A stretch of 39,304 bases of DNA, from positions 1 to 39,304 of the forward strand of contig NZ_LABY01000078.1 in NCBI RefSeq assembly GCF_001043975.1. The letters run 5' to 3'. Under the pieces are notes generated by a model that did not search any database, had not been told where the DNA came from, and saw nothing but the letters and a program-made list of their open reading frames with translations. Below are positions 1 to 7,481 of the stretch, piece after piece (position 1 is the first letter of the stretch; each line of letters opens with the position of its first letter). Source of the stretch: Methylobacterium variabile. Its GTDB lineage: Bacteria; Pseudomonadota; Alphaproteobacteria; Rhizobiales; Beijerinckiaceae. The position numbers and the translations under genes are program-made.

Positions 1-1041
1 CGGCGGCACGCGGCGGGGCGCAGTGGGGACCGGAGCCGGAGCGGGTGCCGCCGGGGGCAGCAGCGGTGCCCAGAGGAGATCGCAGACCGCGTCCGGCGCC
101 GTGTCGAGGGCCGGCGCCGGGGGCACGGGCGGCGGCAGGTCGGGCACCGCGCCGTCCGCCGGGCGGCGGTAGGCGGCAGTGCCCGGCAGGGAGACGGCCT
201 CCAGGAACTCCGCGAAGGCGGGGTTCGGCTCGGCGTGGCCGAGGAGCAGCCAGCCCCCGGGCCGCAGGCGCCGGGCCAGGGCCCGCACCAGGGCCTGCAC
301 CACGTCGGGGTGGAAGTAGATCAGGACGTTGCGGCACAGGATGAGGTCGTAGTCGGTGAGCGCCAGGGAGGCGGTGCCGTCCAGCAGGCTCATCAGGTTC
401 TGCGGCTCGAACCGGGCGAGCCCGCGGTATTCCGGCCGCAGCGCGAAGGTGCCCTCCCGCGGCCCCGGCCGGAAGTAGCGCCCGCGCTCCTCGGCCCCGA
501 GGGTGCGCAGGGCCCAAGTGCCGTAGACCGCGCGCCGGGCGACCGCGAGCACGTCGCGGTTGATGTCGGTGCCGGTGAGCCCGATCCGCCACTCGGGCAG
601 GCGCTCGCCCAGGAGCTCGTGCAGCACGATTCCGACGGAGTAGGTCTCCGGGCCGGTGGAGCAGCCCGCGCTCCAGATCCGCAGCCGCCGCTCGTCGCTC
701 CGGGCGGCGATGCGTTCGGGCAGGATCGTGCCGCGCAGGGCCGCGAACTGCTCGGCGTAGCGGAAGAAGAACGTCTCCCCGATGGTGATCTCGGCCTCGA
801 GCGCCGCCCACTCGGCCTCCGAATCCTCCAGGAGCGCGAGGTAGCCGGCGGGCTCTTCGAGCCCGCGGGCGCGCATGCGCCGGCCGATCCGCTCCCAGAG
901 CAGGTCGTCCTTGTCGGCGTAGTAGTGGTGGCCGGTGCGGGCGACGAGGCGGCCCTTGAGCACCGCGAAGGCCGGGTCGCCGGTCGGGGCGGAGCCCCGC
1001 GGGATCTCGATGGTCGGGGTCGCGCCCCGCGAGGTGGTCAT
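1..1041 (-). CDS. CheR-family protein-glutamate methyltransferase (3' end off window)
   Basis: SAM-dependent methyltransferase that would methylate glutamates of a chemoreceptor in the cytoplasm. The visible 347 residues begin at an ATG 13 bases after the cheW stop and have no stop before the left edge. The N-terminal helical CheR_N region runs to about residue 75, ending near ITIGETFFFR. It is followed by the SAM-binding loop SAGCSTGPETYS, then GTDIN and CRNVLIYF, all typical of CheR. The loop reads GPETY where most CheRs have GEEPY. After about residue 285 the sequence becomes Pro/Ala-rich, as in the linker before the TPR domain of WspC-type CheRs, but any TPR lies outside the window. Pairing with an upstream cheW resembles wspB-wspC, which is an inference. 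The family assignment is firm; the pathway is not. Confidence 0.88.
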   Translation of the reverse strand, partial: MTTSRGATPTIEIPRGSAPTGDPAFAVLKGRLVARTGHHYYADKDDLLWERIGRRMRARGLEEPAGYLALLEDSEAEWAALEAEITIGETFFFRYAEQFAALRGTILPERIAARSDERRLRIWSAGCSTGPETYSVGIVLHELLGERLPEWRIGLTGTDINRDVLAVARRAVYGTWALRTLGAEERGRYFRPGPREGTFALRPEYRGLARFEPQNLMSLLDGTASLALTDYDLILCRNVLIYFHPDVVQALVRALARRLRPGGWLLLGHAEPNPAFAEFLEAVSLPGTAAYRRPADGAVPDLPPPVPPAPALDTAPDAVCDLLWAPLLPPAAPAPAPVPTAPRRVPP

Positions 1042-1054
1042 GCCGGGTTCGGGC

Positions 1055-1546
1055 TCAGGCCGCCCACTCGGCGAGCCGCGCCTGGGCGTCCCGGGTCTGC
1101 GCCGCCAGGCGCGCCTGCTCCTCGGCGAGCAGGATCCGGTCGACCGCGAGCCCGTGCACCAGCCGCTCGGCCAGCCGGATTTCGGCGGCAACGCAGCCGT
1201 TCAGCGTCGCCGCGTCGGCGACCGCCCGGACCTGGCCGGGCTCGACCCGCACGAGGTCGGCGACGCGGTCGACCAGCAGCGCGAGGGGCGGCTCGCCCTG
1301 GAGCAGGACGAGGTGGCGGTAGAGCGCCTGCCGGGCCGTGGCCGGCCGGCCGAGGCCGAACAGGACCGCGAGGTCGAGGACCGGCAGCGCCGTCCCGGCG
1401 AGGTTGAGAAAGCCCGCGAGCGCCGCCGGCGCCCCCGGCGGGCGCCACAGGCGGGGCAGGGGCAGGATCTCCCGCACCGACCGCTGCGGCAGGGCGCAGG
1501 CGGTCCCGGCGACATCGACCAAGAGGTAAGCCGTCCCGGCCGTCAT
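1055..1546 (-). CDS. CheW-like coupling protein
   Basis: Single-domain CheW protein of 163 residues that would couple a chemoreceptor to a CheA-type kinase. It begins YLLVDVAGTACALPQRSVREIL, with the usual CheW pattern of a strand, ALP, then V-x-E-I-L. It continues with GFLNLAGTALPVLDL, equivalent to the G-hyd-hyd-N-hyd-R/A-G-hyd-hyd-P-V-hyd-D motif. The C-terminal 35 residues are Ala/Arg/Glu-rich and probably helical. It is the first gene of its operon; cheR follows after 13 bases. No receptor gene is adjacent, unlike the canonical wsp order in which wspA precedes wspB. It is divergent from bioM, and two perfect inverted repeats lie between the two genes. Confidence 0.85.
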   Translation of the reverse strand: MTAGTAYLLVDVAGTACALPQRSVREILPLPRLWRPPGAPAALAGFLNLAGTALPVLDLAVLFGLGRPATARQALYRHLVLLQGEPPLALLVDRVADLVRVEPGQVRAVADAATLNGCVAAEIRLAERLVHGLAVDRILLAEEQARLAAQTRDAQARLAEWAA

Positions 1547-1573
1547 CGCGCCACCTCGCTCACCAAGGGAAAA

Positions 1574-1589
1574 ATCCGCCGCGGCGGAT
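1574..1589. promoter_or_regulatory. 16-bp perfect palindrome between divergent cheW and bioM
   Basis: The sequence ATCCGCCGCGGCGGAT is perfectly self-complementary and lies 27 bases upstream of the cheW start. It may be an operator for the leftward operon. GC-rich palindromes arise easily in this genome, so this is a candidate only. Confidence 0.3.
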
Positions 1590-1613
1590 CGCGGCTCAGA
1601 TAGGGGAGGCGGG

Positions 1614-1631
1614 GCCGGTTTCCAAACCGGC
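1614..1631. promoter_or_regulatory. Inverted repeat GCCGGTTT-CC-AAACCGGC
   Basis: Two perfect 8-base arms are separated by CC, in the divergent cheW/bioM spacer about 125 bases before bioM. The AT-containing core makes it a better operator candidate than the neighbouring all-GC palindrome. It does not resemble the BioR box (TTATxxATAA), and I see no BioR box here. Confidence 0.35.
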
Positions 1632-1756
1632 GCCTGCGCCATGCGGGGATCCTCGTGCCGGCCCTGTCGGCCGACGCAGGAGGTGCTATGAGGCGCCGCC
1701 CGGCCGGGATCCTCACCCCGCAGGCATCCTCGTCCCGGGAGAGGAGCGGACCCGTC

Positions 1757-2431
1757 ATGATCGAGATCAGGCATGTCGGCCATGCCTTCGGGGAGCGCAC
1801 CGTCCTGCGCGACCTCAGCCTCGACCTGACGGAGCGGCGCATCGCGGTCGTCGGCGGCAACGGGAGCGGCAAGAGCACCTTCGCGCGCCTGCTCAACGGC
1901 CTCCTGGTGCCGACCCACGGCACGGTGCGGGTCGACGGGCTCGACACGCGCCGCGAGGGCAAGGCGGTGCGCCGCAAGGTCGGCTTCGTGTTCCAGAACC
2001 CCGACAACCAGATCGTGCTGCCGGTGGTGTCGGAGGACCTCGCCTTCGGTCTGAAGAACCTCGGCCTGCCGAAGGACGAGATCGCCCGGCGCACGGACGA
2101 GGCGCTGCGCCGCTACGACCTCCACGACCTGCGCGACCATCCGGCCCACCTCCTGAGCGGTGGGCAGAAGCAGCTTCTCGCCCTCGCGGGCGTGCTCGCG
2201 ATGGCGCCGGACGTCATCGTGTTCGACGAGCCGACGACGCTGCTGGACCTGCGCAACAAGCGCCGGATCGCGCAGGCCATCGACGGGCTCGCCCAGCGGG
2301 CCATCGTGGTCTCGCACGACCTCGCCCTCCTCGAGCATTTCGACCGGGTGCTGGTGTTCGAGGACGGCCGCGTGGTGATCGACGACCGCCCGGCAGTCGC
2401 CCTGCCGGCCTACGTCGCGATGATGTCGTGA
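1757..2431 (+). CDS. bioM: Biotin ECF transporter ATPase BioM
   Basis: ATP-binding subunit of an energy-coupling-factor transporter that powers biotin uptake at the inner membrane. It has 224 residues, a usual length for CbiO/EcfA proteins. Walker A is GGNGSGKST, the Q-loop is [11 protein letters not shown] (the FQNPDNQ form typical of ECF ATPases), the signature is LSGGQKQ, Walker B is VIVFDEP, and the H-switch is VSHDLAL. The ATG was chosen because GAGGAG lies about 10 bases upstream; longer in-frame starts lack this and add a non-conserved extension. It overlaps bioN by GTGA, so the two are translationally coupled. The identity as BioM rather than another ECF ATPase rests on bioN and bioY directly downstream, the bioMNY order known from alphaproteobacteria. 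Confidence 0.93.
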   Translation: MIEIRHVGHAFGERTVLRDLSLDLTERRIAVVGGNGSGKSTFARLLNGLLVPTHGTVRVDGLDTRREGKAVRRKVGFVFQNPDNQIVLPVVSEDLAFGLKNLGLPKDEIARRTDEALRRYDLHDLRDHPAHLLSGGQKQLLALAGVLAMAPDVIVFDEPTTLLDLRNKRRIAQAIDGLAQRAIVVSHDLALLEHFDRVLVFEDGRVVIDDRPAVALPAYVAMMS

Positions 2432-3042
2432 TACCGTACGTCCCGGGCGAGAGCCCCGTCCACCGCTGCCCGCCGGGCGCGAAGATCCTCGTGCTGATCG
2501 CGGCCGGCACGGCGCTGTTCGCGCTGCCGCGGCTCGACGTGGCCGTCTTCATGGCGCTCGCGGCACTCGGCCTCGCGGGGCTGCTCTCCCGGGTCGCCGG
2601 GATCCCGACCCGCCTCATGCTGGCCCAGCTGCGGCCGCTCGCCTGGATCCTCGCCGTGCTGGTCCTGGTCCAGCTCGCCCTCGACGGCTGGCTCGCCGGC
2701 CTCCTCGTCGCCGCCCGCCTCGCGGCGCTGGTGCTGCTCGCCGGCCTCGTGACGCTGACGACCCGCAGCAGCGACCTGATCGAGGCGCTGCAACGCGGCC
2801 TCGCCTGGCTCAAGCCCCTGGGGGCCAATCCCGCCAAGGCCGGCCTCGCCATCGCGCTCACCTTGCGCTTCATCCCGGTGCTGGCCGCCATCACCGCCGA
2901 GGTGCGCGAGGCGCAGCGGGCCCGGGGCCTGGAGCGCAGCCTGGTGGCGCTCACCGTCCCGGTCGTCGTGCGCATGCTGAAGATGAGCGACGACATCGCG
3001 GCGGCGATCGACGCGCGGTCCTACGACCCGGATCGTGGGTGA
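2428..3042 (+). CDS. bioN: ECF transporter transmembrane subunit BioN
   Basis: EcfT-type membrane subunit of 204 residues that links BioM to the biotin-binding BioY. It starts with GTG overlapping the bioM stop (GTGA). Four to five hydrophobic segments are visible, for example around residues 20-50, 67-85 and 90-110. Near the C-terminus are the two Ala-Arg-Gly/Ser coupling motifs of EcfT proteins: QRARGLERS and, about 35 residues later, IDARSYD. These contact the ATPase. The short length matches BioN rather than the larger CbiQ (about 250 residues). Confidence 0.92.
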   Translation: MIPYVPGESPVHRCPPGAKILVLIAAGTALFALPRLDVAVFMALAALGLAGLLSRVAGIPTRLMLAQLRPLAWILAVLVLVQLALDGWLAGLLVAARLAALVLLAGLVTLTTRSSDLIEALQRGLAWLKPLGANPAKAGLAIALTLRFIPVLAAITAEVREAQRARGLERSLVALTVPVVVRMLKMSDDIAAAIDARSYDPDRG

Positions 3043-3156
3043 TGGTCGACGGTGCGCGCGACGTGGTCGTCAGATCGAATGTCCCTGGCGGACCTGACAC
3101 CCTCCCGAACCGTCGAGCCGCCGCCGACGTCCTCACAACTCTCATCAAGGACCCCC

Positions 3157-3702
3157 ATGTCGACCCGGGACATCGTCTTCGTCGCCCTCTTCGCTGCCCT
3201 CACCGCCGCGCTCGGCCTGTTCCCGCCCGTGACCCTGCCGGTGGTCGGCGTGCCGATCACCGCGCAGTCGATGGGCGTGATGCTCGCCGGCGCGATCGCG
3301 GGCGCCAGGCGCGGGGGCGCGGCGCTCGCGCTGTTCGTCGTCCTGGTCTGCGCCGGGCTGCCGCTGATGGCCGGCGGCCGCGGTGGCCTCGGCATCGTCA
3401 TGGGGCCGGGGGGCGGCTTCGTGCTGATGTGGCCGGTCGCCGCCTTCGTGATCGGGTTCCTGTACGAGCGCTCCCTGCGCACCCTCACGGTCTGGAAGGA
3501 GGCGCTGATCCTCGTCCTCGGCGGCGTCGTGCTCACCTACGCGGTCGGCATCCCGTGGATCGCCGCGGTTGCCCGCGTCGACCTGATGAAGGCGGCGATC
3601 GGCTCGGCCTGGTTCCTGCCCGGCGACGCCGTGAAGGTCGTCCTCGCGGTCCTGATCGCCCGGGCGGTGCGCCGGGCCTACCCGACGCTGCAAGCCCGCT
3701 GA
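3157..3702 (+). CDS. bioY: Biotin-specific S-component BioY
   Basis: Integral membrane substrate-binding component of the biotin ECF transporter, 181 residues. It starts MSTRDIVFVALFAALTAALG and has about six hydrophobic segments. The conserved BioY features PVTLPVVGVPITAQSMGVMLAGAIAGARRG and, further on, GRGGLGIVMGPGGGFVLMWPVAAFVIGFLYE are clear; the GGxGxxxGPxxG loop and the Thr-Ala-Gln segment are family hallmarks. A 114-base gap separates it from bioN with no visible terminator, so it is probably cotranscribed. An in-frame ATG 105 bases upstream would add a non-conserved polar stretch and was rejected. Confidence 0.94.
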   Translation: MSTRDIVFVALFAALTAALGLFPPVTLPVVGVPITAQSMGVMLAGAIAGARRGGAALALFVVLVCAGLPLMAGGRGGLGIVMGPGGGFVLMWPVAAFVIGFLYERSLRTLTVWKEALILVLGGVVLTYAVGIPWIAAVARVDLMKAAIGSAWFLPGDAVKVVLAVLIARAVRRAYPTLQAR

Positions 3703-3734
3703 GTCGGATCGTTAACGCGCGGGTCGATAATCGG

Positions 3735-3763
3735 TTGACCCTGCCCGGCGACGCGCGTAGGGT
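3735..3763 (+). promoter_or_regulatory. Likely promoter of the ilvBN leader
   Basis: TTGACC (3735-3740) and TAGGGT (3758-3763) are spaced by exactly 17 bases, a good match to the alphaproteobacterial housekeeping sigma promoter. It would start transcription near 3770, about 30 bases before the leader peptide ATG. Confidence 0.6.
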
Positions 3764-3798
3764 CCGCGCCACTCTCTAAAGGGCAGGCTTTCGACAGC

Positions 3799-3849
3799 AT
3801 GCGTACGGTCCTTATTGTAGCGGAGGCGCCACCGACGGGGCGGGCTTGA
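3799..3849 (+). CDS. ilv operon leader peptide (attenuation control)
   Basis: Short reading frame of 16 codons, ATG to TGA, encoding MRTVLIVAEAPPTGRA. Codons 4-7 are GTC CTT ATT GTA, four consecutive branched-chain amino acid codons. CTT, ATT and GTA end in A or T and look rare in this G/C-ending genome. This is the arrangement known for leader peptides that control branched-chain amino acid operons by ribosome stalling. It lies between a promoter and an intrinsic terminator, followed by ilvB, whose enzyme is needed to make Val, Leu and Ile. No clear Shine-Dalgarno is visible; AAGGGCAGG lies about 12-20 bases upstream. Confidence 0.8.
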   Translation: MRTVLIVAEAPPTGRA

Positions 3850-3902
3850 GAAGCCCGGCATCCCAAGGGTGGCGCGTGCAGGGTCCTTCGGGGCCCTTTT
3901 TT
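3826..3902 (+). terminator. Attenuator of ilvBN: competing hairpins and intrinsic terminator
   Basis: The terminator is GGGTCC-TTCG-GGGCCC (3881-3896), a six-pair stem with one G-T pair and a UUCG tetraloop, followed by six T residues (3897-3902). Upstream, GCGCCACC (3826-3833) is perfectly complementary to GGTGGCGC (3868-3875). Inside that lies a seven-pair hairpin, CGGGCTT-GAG-AAGCCCG (3841-3857), spanning the leader stop codon. A possible antiterminator pairs 3854-3860 with 3877-3883 (six of seven positions) and would disrupt the terminator's 5' arm. A ribosome stalled at the V-L-I-V codons would cover 3826-3833. The exact switching scheme is inferred. Confidence 0.75.
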
Positions 3903-3958
3903 GTTGCGTAAAACGGACCCGAGAGCGCGGACGAGAACCAAAGAGCGGGAGCGCGACG

Positions 3959-5737
3959 ATGAGTGCGGGCGAGGTCATGACGGGCGCCGAGATGGTGATC
4001 CGGGCGTTTCAGGATCAGGGTGTCGACACCCTGTTCGGCTATCCGGGCGGCGCAGTGCTGCCGATCTACGACGCGCTCTTCCATCAGGACACGGTGAAGC
4101 ACATCCTGGTCCGGCACGAGCAGGGTGCGGTCCACGCGGCCGAGGGCTACGCCCGCTCGTCGGGCAAGGTCGGCTGCGTCCTCGTCACCTCGGGCCCAGG
4201 CGCCACCAACATCGTCACGGGGCTCACCGACGCGCTGCTCGACTCGATCCCGCTCGTCTGCATCACCGGCCAGGTGCCGACCCACCTCATCGGCTCCGAC
4301 GCGTTCCAGGAATGCGATACGGTCGGCATCACCCGCAGCTGCACCAAGCACAACTACCTGGTCAAATCGATCGACGACCTGCCGCGGATCCTGCACGAGG
4401 CGTTCTACGTCGCCTCGCACGGCCGGCCCGGCCCGGTGGTCATCGACCTGCCCAAGGACATCCAGTTCGCCAGCGGCGTCTACCGCCGCCCGGTCGACAA
4501 CAGCCACAAGACCTACAACCCGCAGACGCAGGGCGACCCGGAGAAGATCCGCGCCGCCGTGGCGCTGATGGCCGGCGCCCGGCGCCCGGTCTTCTACACC
4601 GGCGGCGGCGTGATCAATGCCGGCCCGGAGGCCTCGCAACTGCTGCGCGAGCTCGCCCGCGCCACCGGCTTCCCGGTCACCTCGACGCTGATGGGTCTCG
4701 GCGCCTTCCCGGGTTCGGACCCGCAGTTCCTCGGCATGCTCGGCATGCACGGGACCTACGAGGCGAACCTGGCGATGCACGAGTGCGACGTCATGGTCTG
4801 CATCGGCGCGCGCTTCGACGACCGCATCACCGGCCGGCTCGACGCGTTCTCGCCCTTCTCCAAGAAGATCCACGTCGACATCGACGCCTCCTCGATCAAC
4901 AAGACCGTCAAGGCCGATATCGGCATCGTCGGCGACTGCGCCTCGGTGCTCGCCGACATGCTGCGCGAGTGGCGTAGCGTGACGCCGGAGCCCGACAAGG
5001 GCCGCCTGACCGAGTGGCTGTCGAAGATCCGCGGCTGGAAGGCGCGGGAATGCCTCGGCTACTGGCCGTCGGGCACCACCATCAAGCCGCAATACGCGGT
5101 CCAGCGCCTCTACGAGGCGACCAAGGGGCGCGAGACCTACGTCACGACGGAGGTCGGCCAGCACCAGATGTGGGCGGCGCAGTACTACAAGTTCGACGAG
5201 CCGAACCGCTGGATGACCTCGGGGGGCTTGGGCACCATGGGCTACGGCCTGCCGGCGGCGATCGGCGCCCAGCTCGCCCACCGGAACGCGCTGGTGATCG
5301 ACATCGCCGGCGAGGCCTCGATCCAGATGAACATCCAGGAAATGTCGACCGCCGTGCAGTACCGCCTGCCGGTCAAGATCTTCATCCTGAACAACGAGTA
5401 CATGGGCATGGTGCGCCAGTGGCAGCAGCTGCTGCACGGCTCGCGCTACTCCGAGAGCTACTCGGAGAGCCTGCCCGACTTCGTCAAGCTCGCCGAGGCC
5501 TACGGCGCCAAGGGGATCCGCTGCTCCGATCCCGGCAGCCTCGACGCGGCGATCGCCGAGATGCTGGACTATGACGGCCCGGTGATCTTCGACTGCATCG
5601 TCGACAAGACCGAGAACTGCTTCCCGATGATCCCGTCGGGCAAGGCGCACAACGAGATGCTGCTCTCGGACTACCTCGGCGAGACCGGGGCGGATCTGGG
5701 CGACGTGATCTCCGACGAAGGCAAGATGCTGGTCTGA
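3959..5737 (+). CDS. ilvB: Acetolactate synthase large (catalytic) subunit
   Basis: Thiamine-diphosphate enzyme that condenses two pyruvates to 2-acetolactate, or pyruvate with 2-ketobutyrate, the first common step of Val/Leu and Ile synthesis. It has 592 residues, the usual size. The N-terminal pyrimidine-binding domain includes FGYPGGAVLPIYDAL and the catalytic Glu54 in HEQGAVHAAEGYARSSG. The central FAD/DHAP-type domain follows, then the pyrophosphate-binding domain with GEASIQMN (about residue 451) and NN at about 477. The usual Asp of GDG is Glu here; to my knowledge GEAS is common in alphaproteobacterial enzymes. The ATG at 3959 follows GCGGGAG and lies after the attenuator terminator, so longer starts that would cross the terminator are rejected. 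ilvI is an equally used name. Confidence 0.96.
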   Translation: MSAGEVMTGAEMVIRAFQDQGVDTLFGYPGGAVLPIYDALFHQDTVKHILVRHEQGAVHAAEGYARSSGKVGCVLVTSGPGATNIVTGLTDALLDSIPLVCITGQVPTHLIGSDAFQECDTVGITRSCTKHNYLVKSIDDLPRILHEAFYVASHGRPGPVVIDLPKDIQFASGVYRRPVDNSHKTYNPQTQGDPEKIRAAVALMAGARRPVFYTGGGVINAGPEASQLLRELARATGFPVTSTLMGLGAFPGSDPQFLGMLGMHGTYEANLAMHECDVMVCIGARFDDRITGRLDAFSPFSKKIHVDIDASSINKTVKADIGIVGDCASVLADMLREWRSVTPEPDKGRLTEWLSKIRGWKARECLGYWPSGTTIKPQYAVQRLYEATKGRETYVTTEVGQHQMWAAQYYKFDEPNRWMTSGGLGTMGYGLPAAIGAQLAHRNALVIDIAGEASIQMNIQEMSTAVQYRLPVKIFILNNEYMGMVRQWQQLLHGSRYSESYSESLPDFVKLAEAYGAKGIRCSDPGSLDAAIAEMLDYDGPVIFDCIVDKTENCFPMIPSGKAHNEMLLSDYLGETGADLGDVISDEGKMLV

Positions 5738-5766
5738 GCGGGCAGGGTTGAGAGGGTTTTAGGACG

Positions 5767-6309
5767 ATGAACGCCATGAACACCCACTACCCCGATCCGG
5801 TCCGCGTCGAGCCGGTGAACCGCCACACCCTGGCGGTCATCGTCGACAACGAGCCCGGGGTGCTCGCCCGCATCGCCGGCCTCTTTTCCGGCCGCGGCTA
5901 CAACATCGAGAGCCTGACCGTGTCGGAGACCGAGGAGGCCCGGCACATCTCCCGCATCACCATCGTGACGGCGGGCACCAACGCGGTGATCGAGCAGATC
6001 AAGGCCCAGCTCGACCGCCTCGTGCCGGTGCACCGGGTGGTCGACCTGACGCTCCAGGGCGATTCCCTCGAGCGCGAGCTGGCCCTGGTGAAGGTGGCGG
6101 GCAAGGGCGACCACCGGGTCGAGGCGATGCGGCTCGCCGCCGCCTTCGGCGCCCGCACCCTCGACGCGACGCTCGCCTCCTTCGTGTTCGAGCTGACCGG
6201 CACGACCGACGAGATCGACCGCTTCGTCAAGCTGATGGCGTCGGTCGGCCTCGTCGAGGTCTCGCGCACGGGCGTCGCCGCGATGGCGCGCGGGCCGGAG
6301 CCGATGTGA
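5767..6309 (+). CDS. ilvN: Acetolactate synthase small (regulatory) subunit
   Basis: Regulatory partner of the catalytic subunit, which it activates and makes sensitive to valine feedback. It has 180 residues. An N-terminal ACT domain (about 19-95) includes HTLAVIVDNEPGVLARIAGLFSGRGYNIESL, with the conserved N-E-P-G-V-L ligand-binding turn. The ALS_ss_C domain (about 100-175) contains ELALVKV and FVFELTGTTDEIDRFV. The length fits the long IlvH-type subunit rather than the 96-residue E. coli IlvN. AGGA lies just before the ATG, and a second in-frame ATG sits 9 bases in. The gene follows ilvB by 29 bases and shares its attenuator. Confidence 0.95.
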   Translation: MNAMNTHYPDPVRVEPVNRHTLAVIVDNEPGVLARIAGLFSGRGYNIESLTVSETEEARHISRITIVTAGTNAVIEQIKAQLDRLVPVHRVVDLTLQGDSLERELALVKVAGKGDHRVEAMRLAAAFGARTLDATLASFVFELTGTTDEIDRFVKLMASVGLVEVSRTGVAAMARGPEPM

Positions 6310-6360
6310 GGTGGGCAGCTCGGCGGGTGGGGCGCCGATCCGGCCCTGCCTGCCGTGCTC

Positions 6361-6678
6361 TCAGTGGTTCACACCGTACAGAATGCCGGCGAAACCGCTG
6401 GCCGACACGAAGAGGGCGAAAGCCGGCATTCGGAGCGCGGACTACCCGGCCGACCCGTCGCGGCTGAGGCGTGCTCCCGGATTTAGGAAGAGCGCCGCGA
6501 GAGGCCGAGCGCCGAAAGCCGCGATCAGGACCAGCAGCTCAACCCTCTGACGGACGTTGCCGAGGTTGTGGACGTCGCCGGCCACCGGCGTCGCGATCCC
6601 GACCGTGAAGCAGGACGTCGCCATCGTGTCGAGGGCGTTGGCAAGAAGCACGGTCTGCTCACGCCGGCTCTCCTTCAT
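6361..6678 (-). pseudogene. Small membrane protein interrupted by in-frame amber codon
   Basis: Reading leftward from ATG at 6678 gives 78 residues (start MKESRREQTVLLANALDTM) with hydrophobic stretches ATSCFTVGIATPVAG and ELLVLIAAFG...LAALFL. It stops at TAG (6442-6444). In the same frame beyond the TAG it continues SALRMPAFALFVSASGFAG and ends ILYGVNH with TGA at 6361-6363. The tail is another hydrophobic segment in the right phase, suggesting an original protein of about 105 residues with three membrane segments. I recognise no function. It could also be a genuine 78-residue protein with chance sequence after it. An inverted repeat GAATGCCGGC (6381-6390) / GCCGGCATTC (6422-6431) lies across the tail. 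Neighbouring mazF is also damaged. Confidence 0.45.
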
Positions 6679-6867
6679 GCCCTTCGACCCGGAGATTGTC
6701 TGCCCCCAGGCAAGCCATTCAGGGCGGAGCGGTCCAGGTCCCGGCGCGAGCCGGGCTGGCCGATGGCACCGTCGCTCTCGGCAGGTCGCGCGGATCAGCC
6801 GCGAAAGACGCTCCGCTTCGAATGCCGTTGCCGATATGATGGGGTCTACGACAGCGAGAACGGAACG

Positions 6868-7119
6868 ATGCGCGCCCGTCTGATCCGCTGGGGCAGCAGC
6901 CTCGCGGTCGAGCTTCCGGCTGAGACCGTGGCGGCCCTCGGTCTCACCGAGGGGCGGGAAGTGGAGATCGATCCGAGGCCGGCATCGGCCGGGCCCTCAC
7001 CCCTGCTGGCCGCCATGCTGGAGGAGGCCCGCCGGCTCGGCCCGGGCGCTGAGCCGGAGTCGATCGACTGGGGACCCGACGTCGGCGCGGAAATCGTGCG
7101 CGACGATGATCCATACTGA
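6868..7119 (+). CDS. mazE: MazE-like AbrB-fold antitoxin
   Basis: Antitoxin of a type II module, 83 residues. The N-terminal SpoVT/AbrB DNA-binding domain is recognisable: MRARLIRWGSSLAVELPAET, then VAALGLTEGREVEI, the usual 'W-G-x-S-x-A-hyd-hyd-hyd-P' and 'L-x-x-G-x-x-V-x-hyd' pattern. The acidic C-terminal tail, including ESIDWGPDVG and ending EIVRDDDPY, would wrap the toxin. It overlaps the toxin gene by 14 bases. By analogy the complex would repress its own promoter; no operator was identified. The preceding sequence carries longer in-frame starts, but the protein domain begins exactly at this ATG. Confidence 0.85.
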   Translation: MRARLIRWGSSLAVELPAETVAALGLTEGREVEIDPRPASAGPSPLLAAMLEEARRLGPGAEPESIDWGPDVGAEIVRDDDPY

Positions 7120-7458
7120 TCCGCTTCCGCGACCGGGCGACCTGGTACTCATCGATCTGGCCCCGGCAAAGGGGACAGAGCAGGATCGACGCCGCCCAGC
7201 CCTGGTCGTGTCGGAGGCCGAGATGCACCTGATGGCGCGGCGCGCCGTCATCTGTCCGGCCACTCGCAACGTCGCTCCGTGGCCGACCGAGGTCTTTCTG
7301 CCGCCCGGCCTCGGCGCCGAGGGCGCGGTGCTGGTCGATCAGGTCCGCGCGATCGACCGGCGCGAGCGCATCCTGCGTATGCTCGGGGCCGTACACCGGA
7401 GGTGCTCCTTGCGGTAAGGGACAAGCTCGCCGCGCTCCTCGGCCTGCCGCCGAGGTGA
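7106..7458 (+). pseudogene. mazF: MazF-family toxin gene with C-terminal frameshift
   Basis: The intact frame (7106-7417, 103 residues) carries PRPGDLVLIDLAPAKGTEQDRRRPALVV and CPATRNVAPWPTEVFLP, then EGAVLVDQVRAIDRRERILRMLGAV. This is the MazF/PemK endoribonuclease core with its G-D-hyd-hyd and R-R-P-A-L-V-V motifs. After GAV the frame gives HRRCSLR and stops. Adding one C after GTAC (7391-7394) would restore GAV-PPEVLLAVRDKLAALL and run to TGA at 7456-7458. That tail is the usual MazF C-terminal helix. A single-base deletion has therefore removed about 20 residues. Whether the truncated toxin is active is unknown; a sequencing error or programmed slippage cannot be excluded. Confidence 0.75.
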
Positions 7459-7481
7459 GGGCGGCCGCGCCGGGAGGCCCC

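Noticed and set aside
235..1407. Long plus-strand frames overlapping the cheR and cheW genes
   Set aside because: They are antisense shadows with Arg/Pro/Gly-rich translations; the minus strand carries recognisable CheR and CheW motifs.
3869..3958. Longer start for ilvB (GTG at 3869)
   Set aside because: It would begin upstream of the intrinsic terminator and translate through it; the ATG at 3959 has a good ribosome site and matches family length.
6311..6550. Plus-strand 79-codon frame after ilvN
   Set aside because: No recognisable features; it is antisense to the better-supported interrupted membrane protein.
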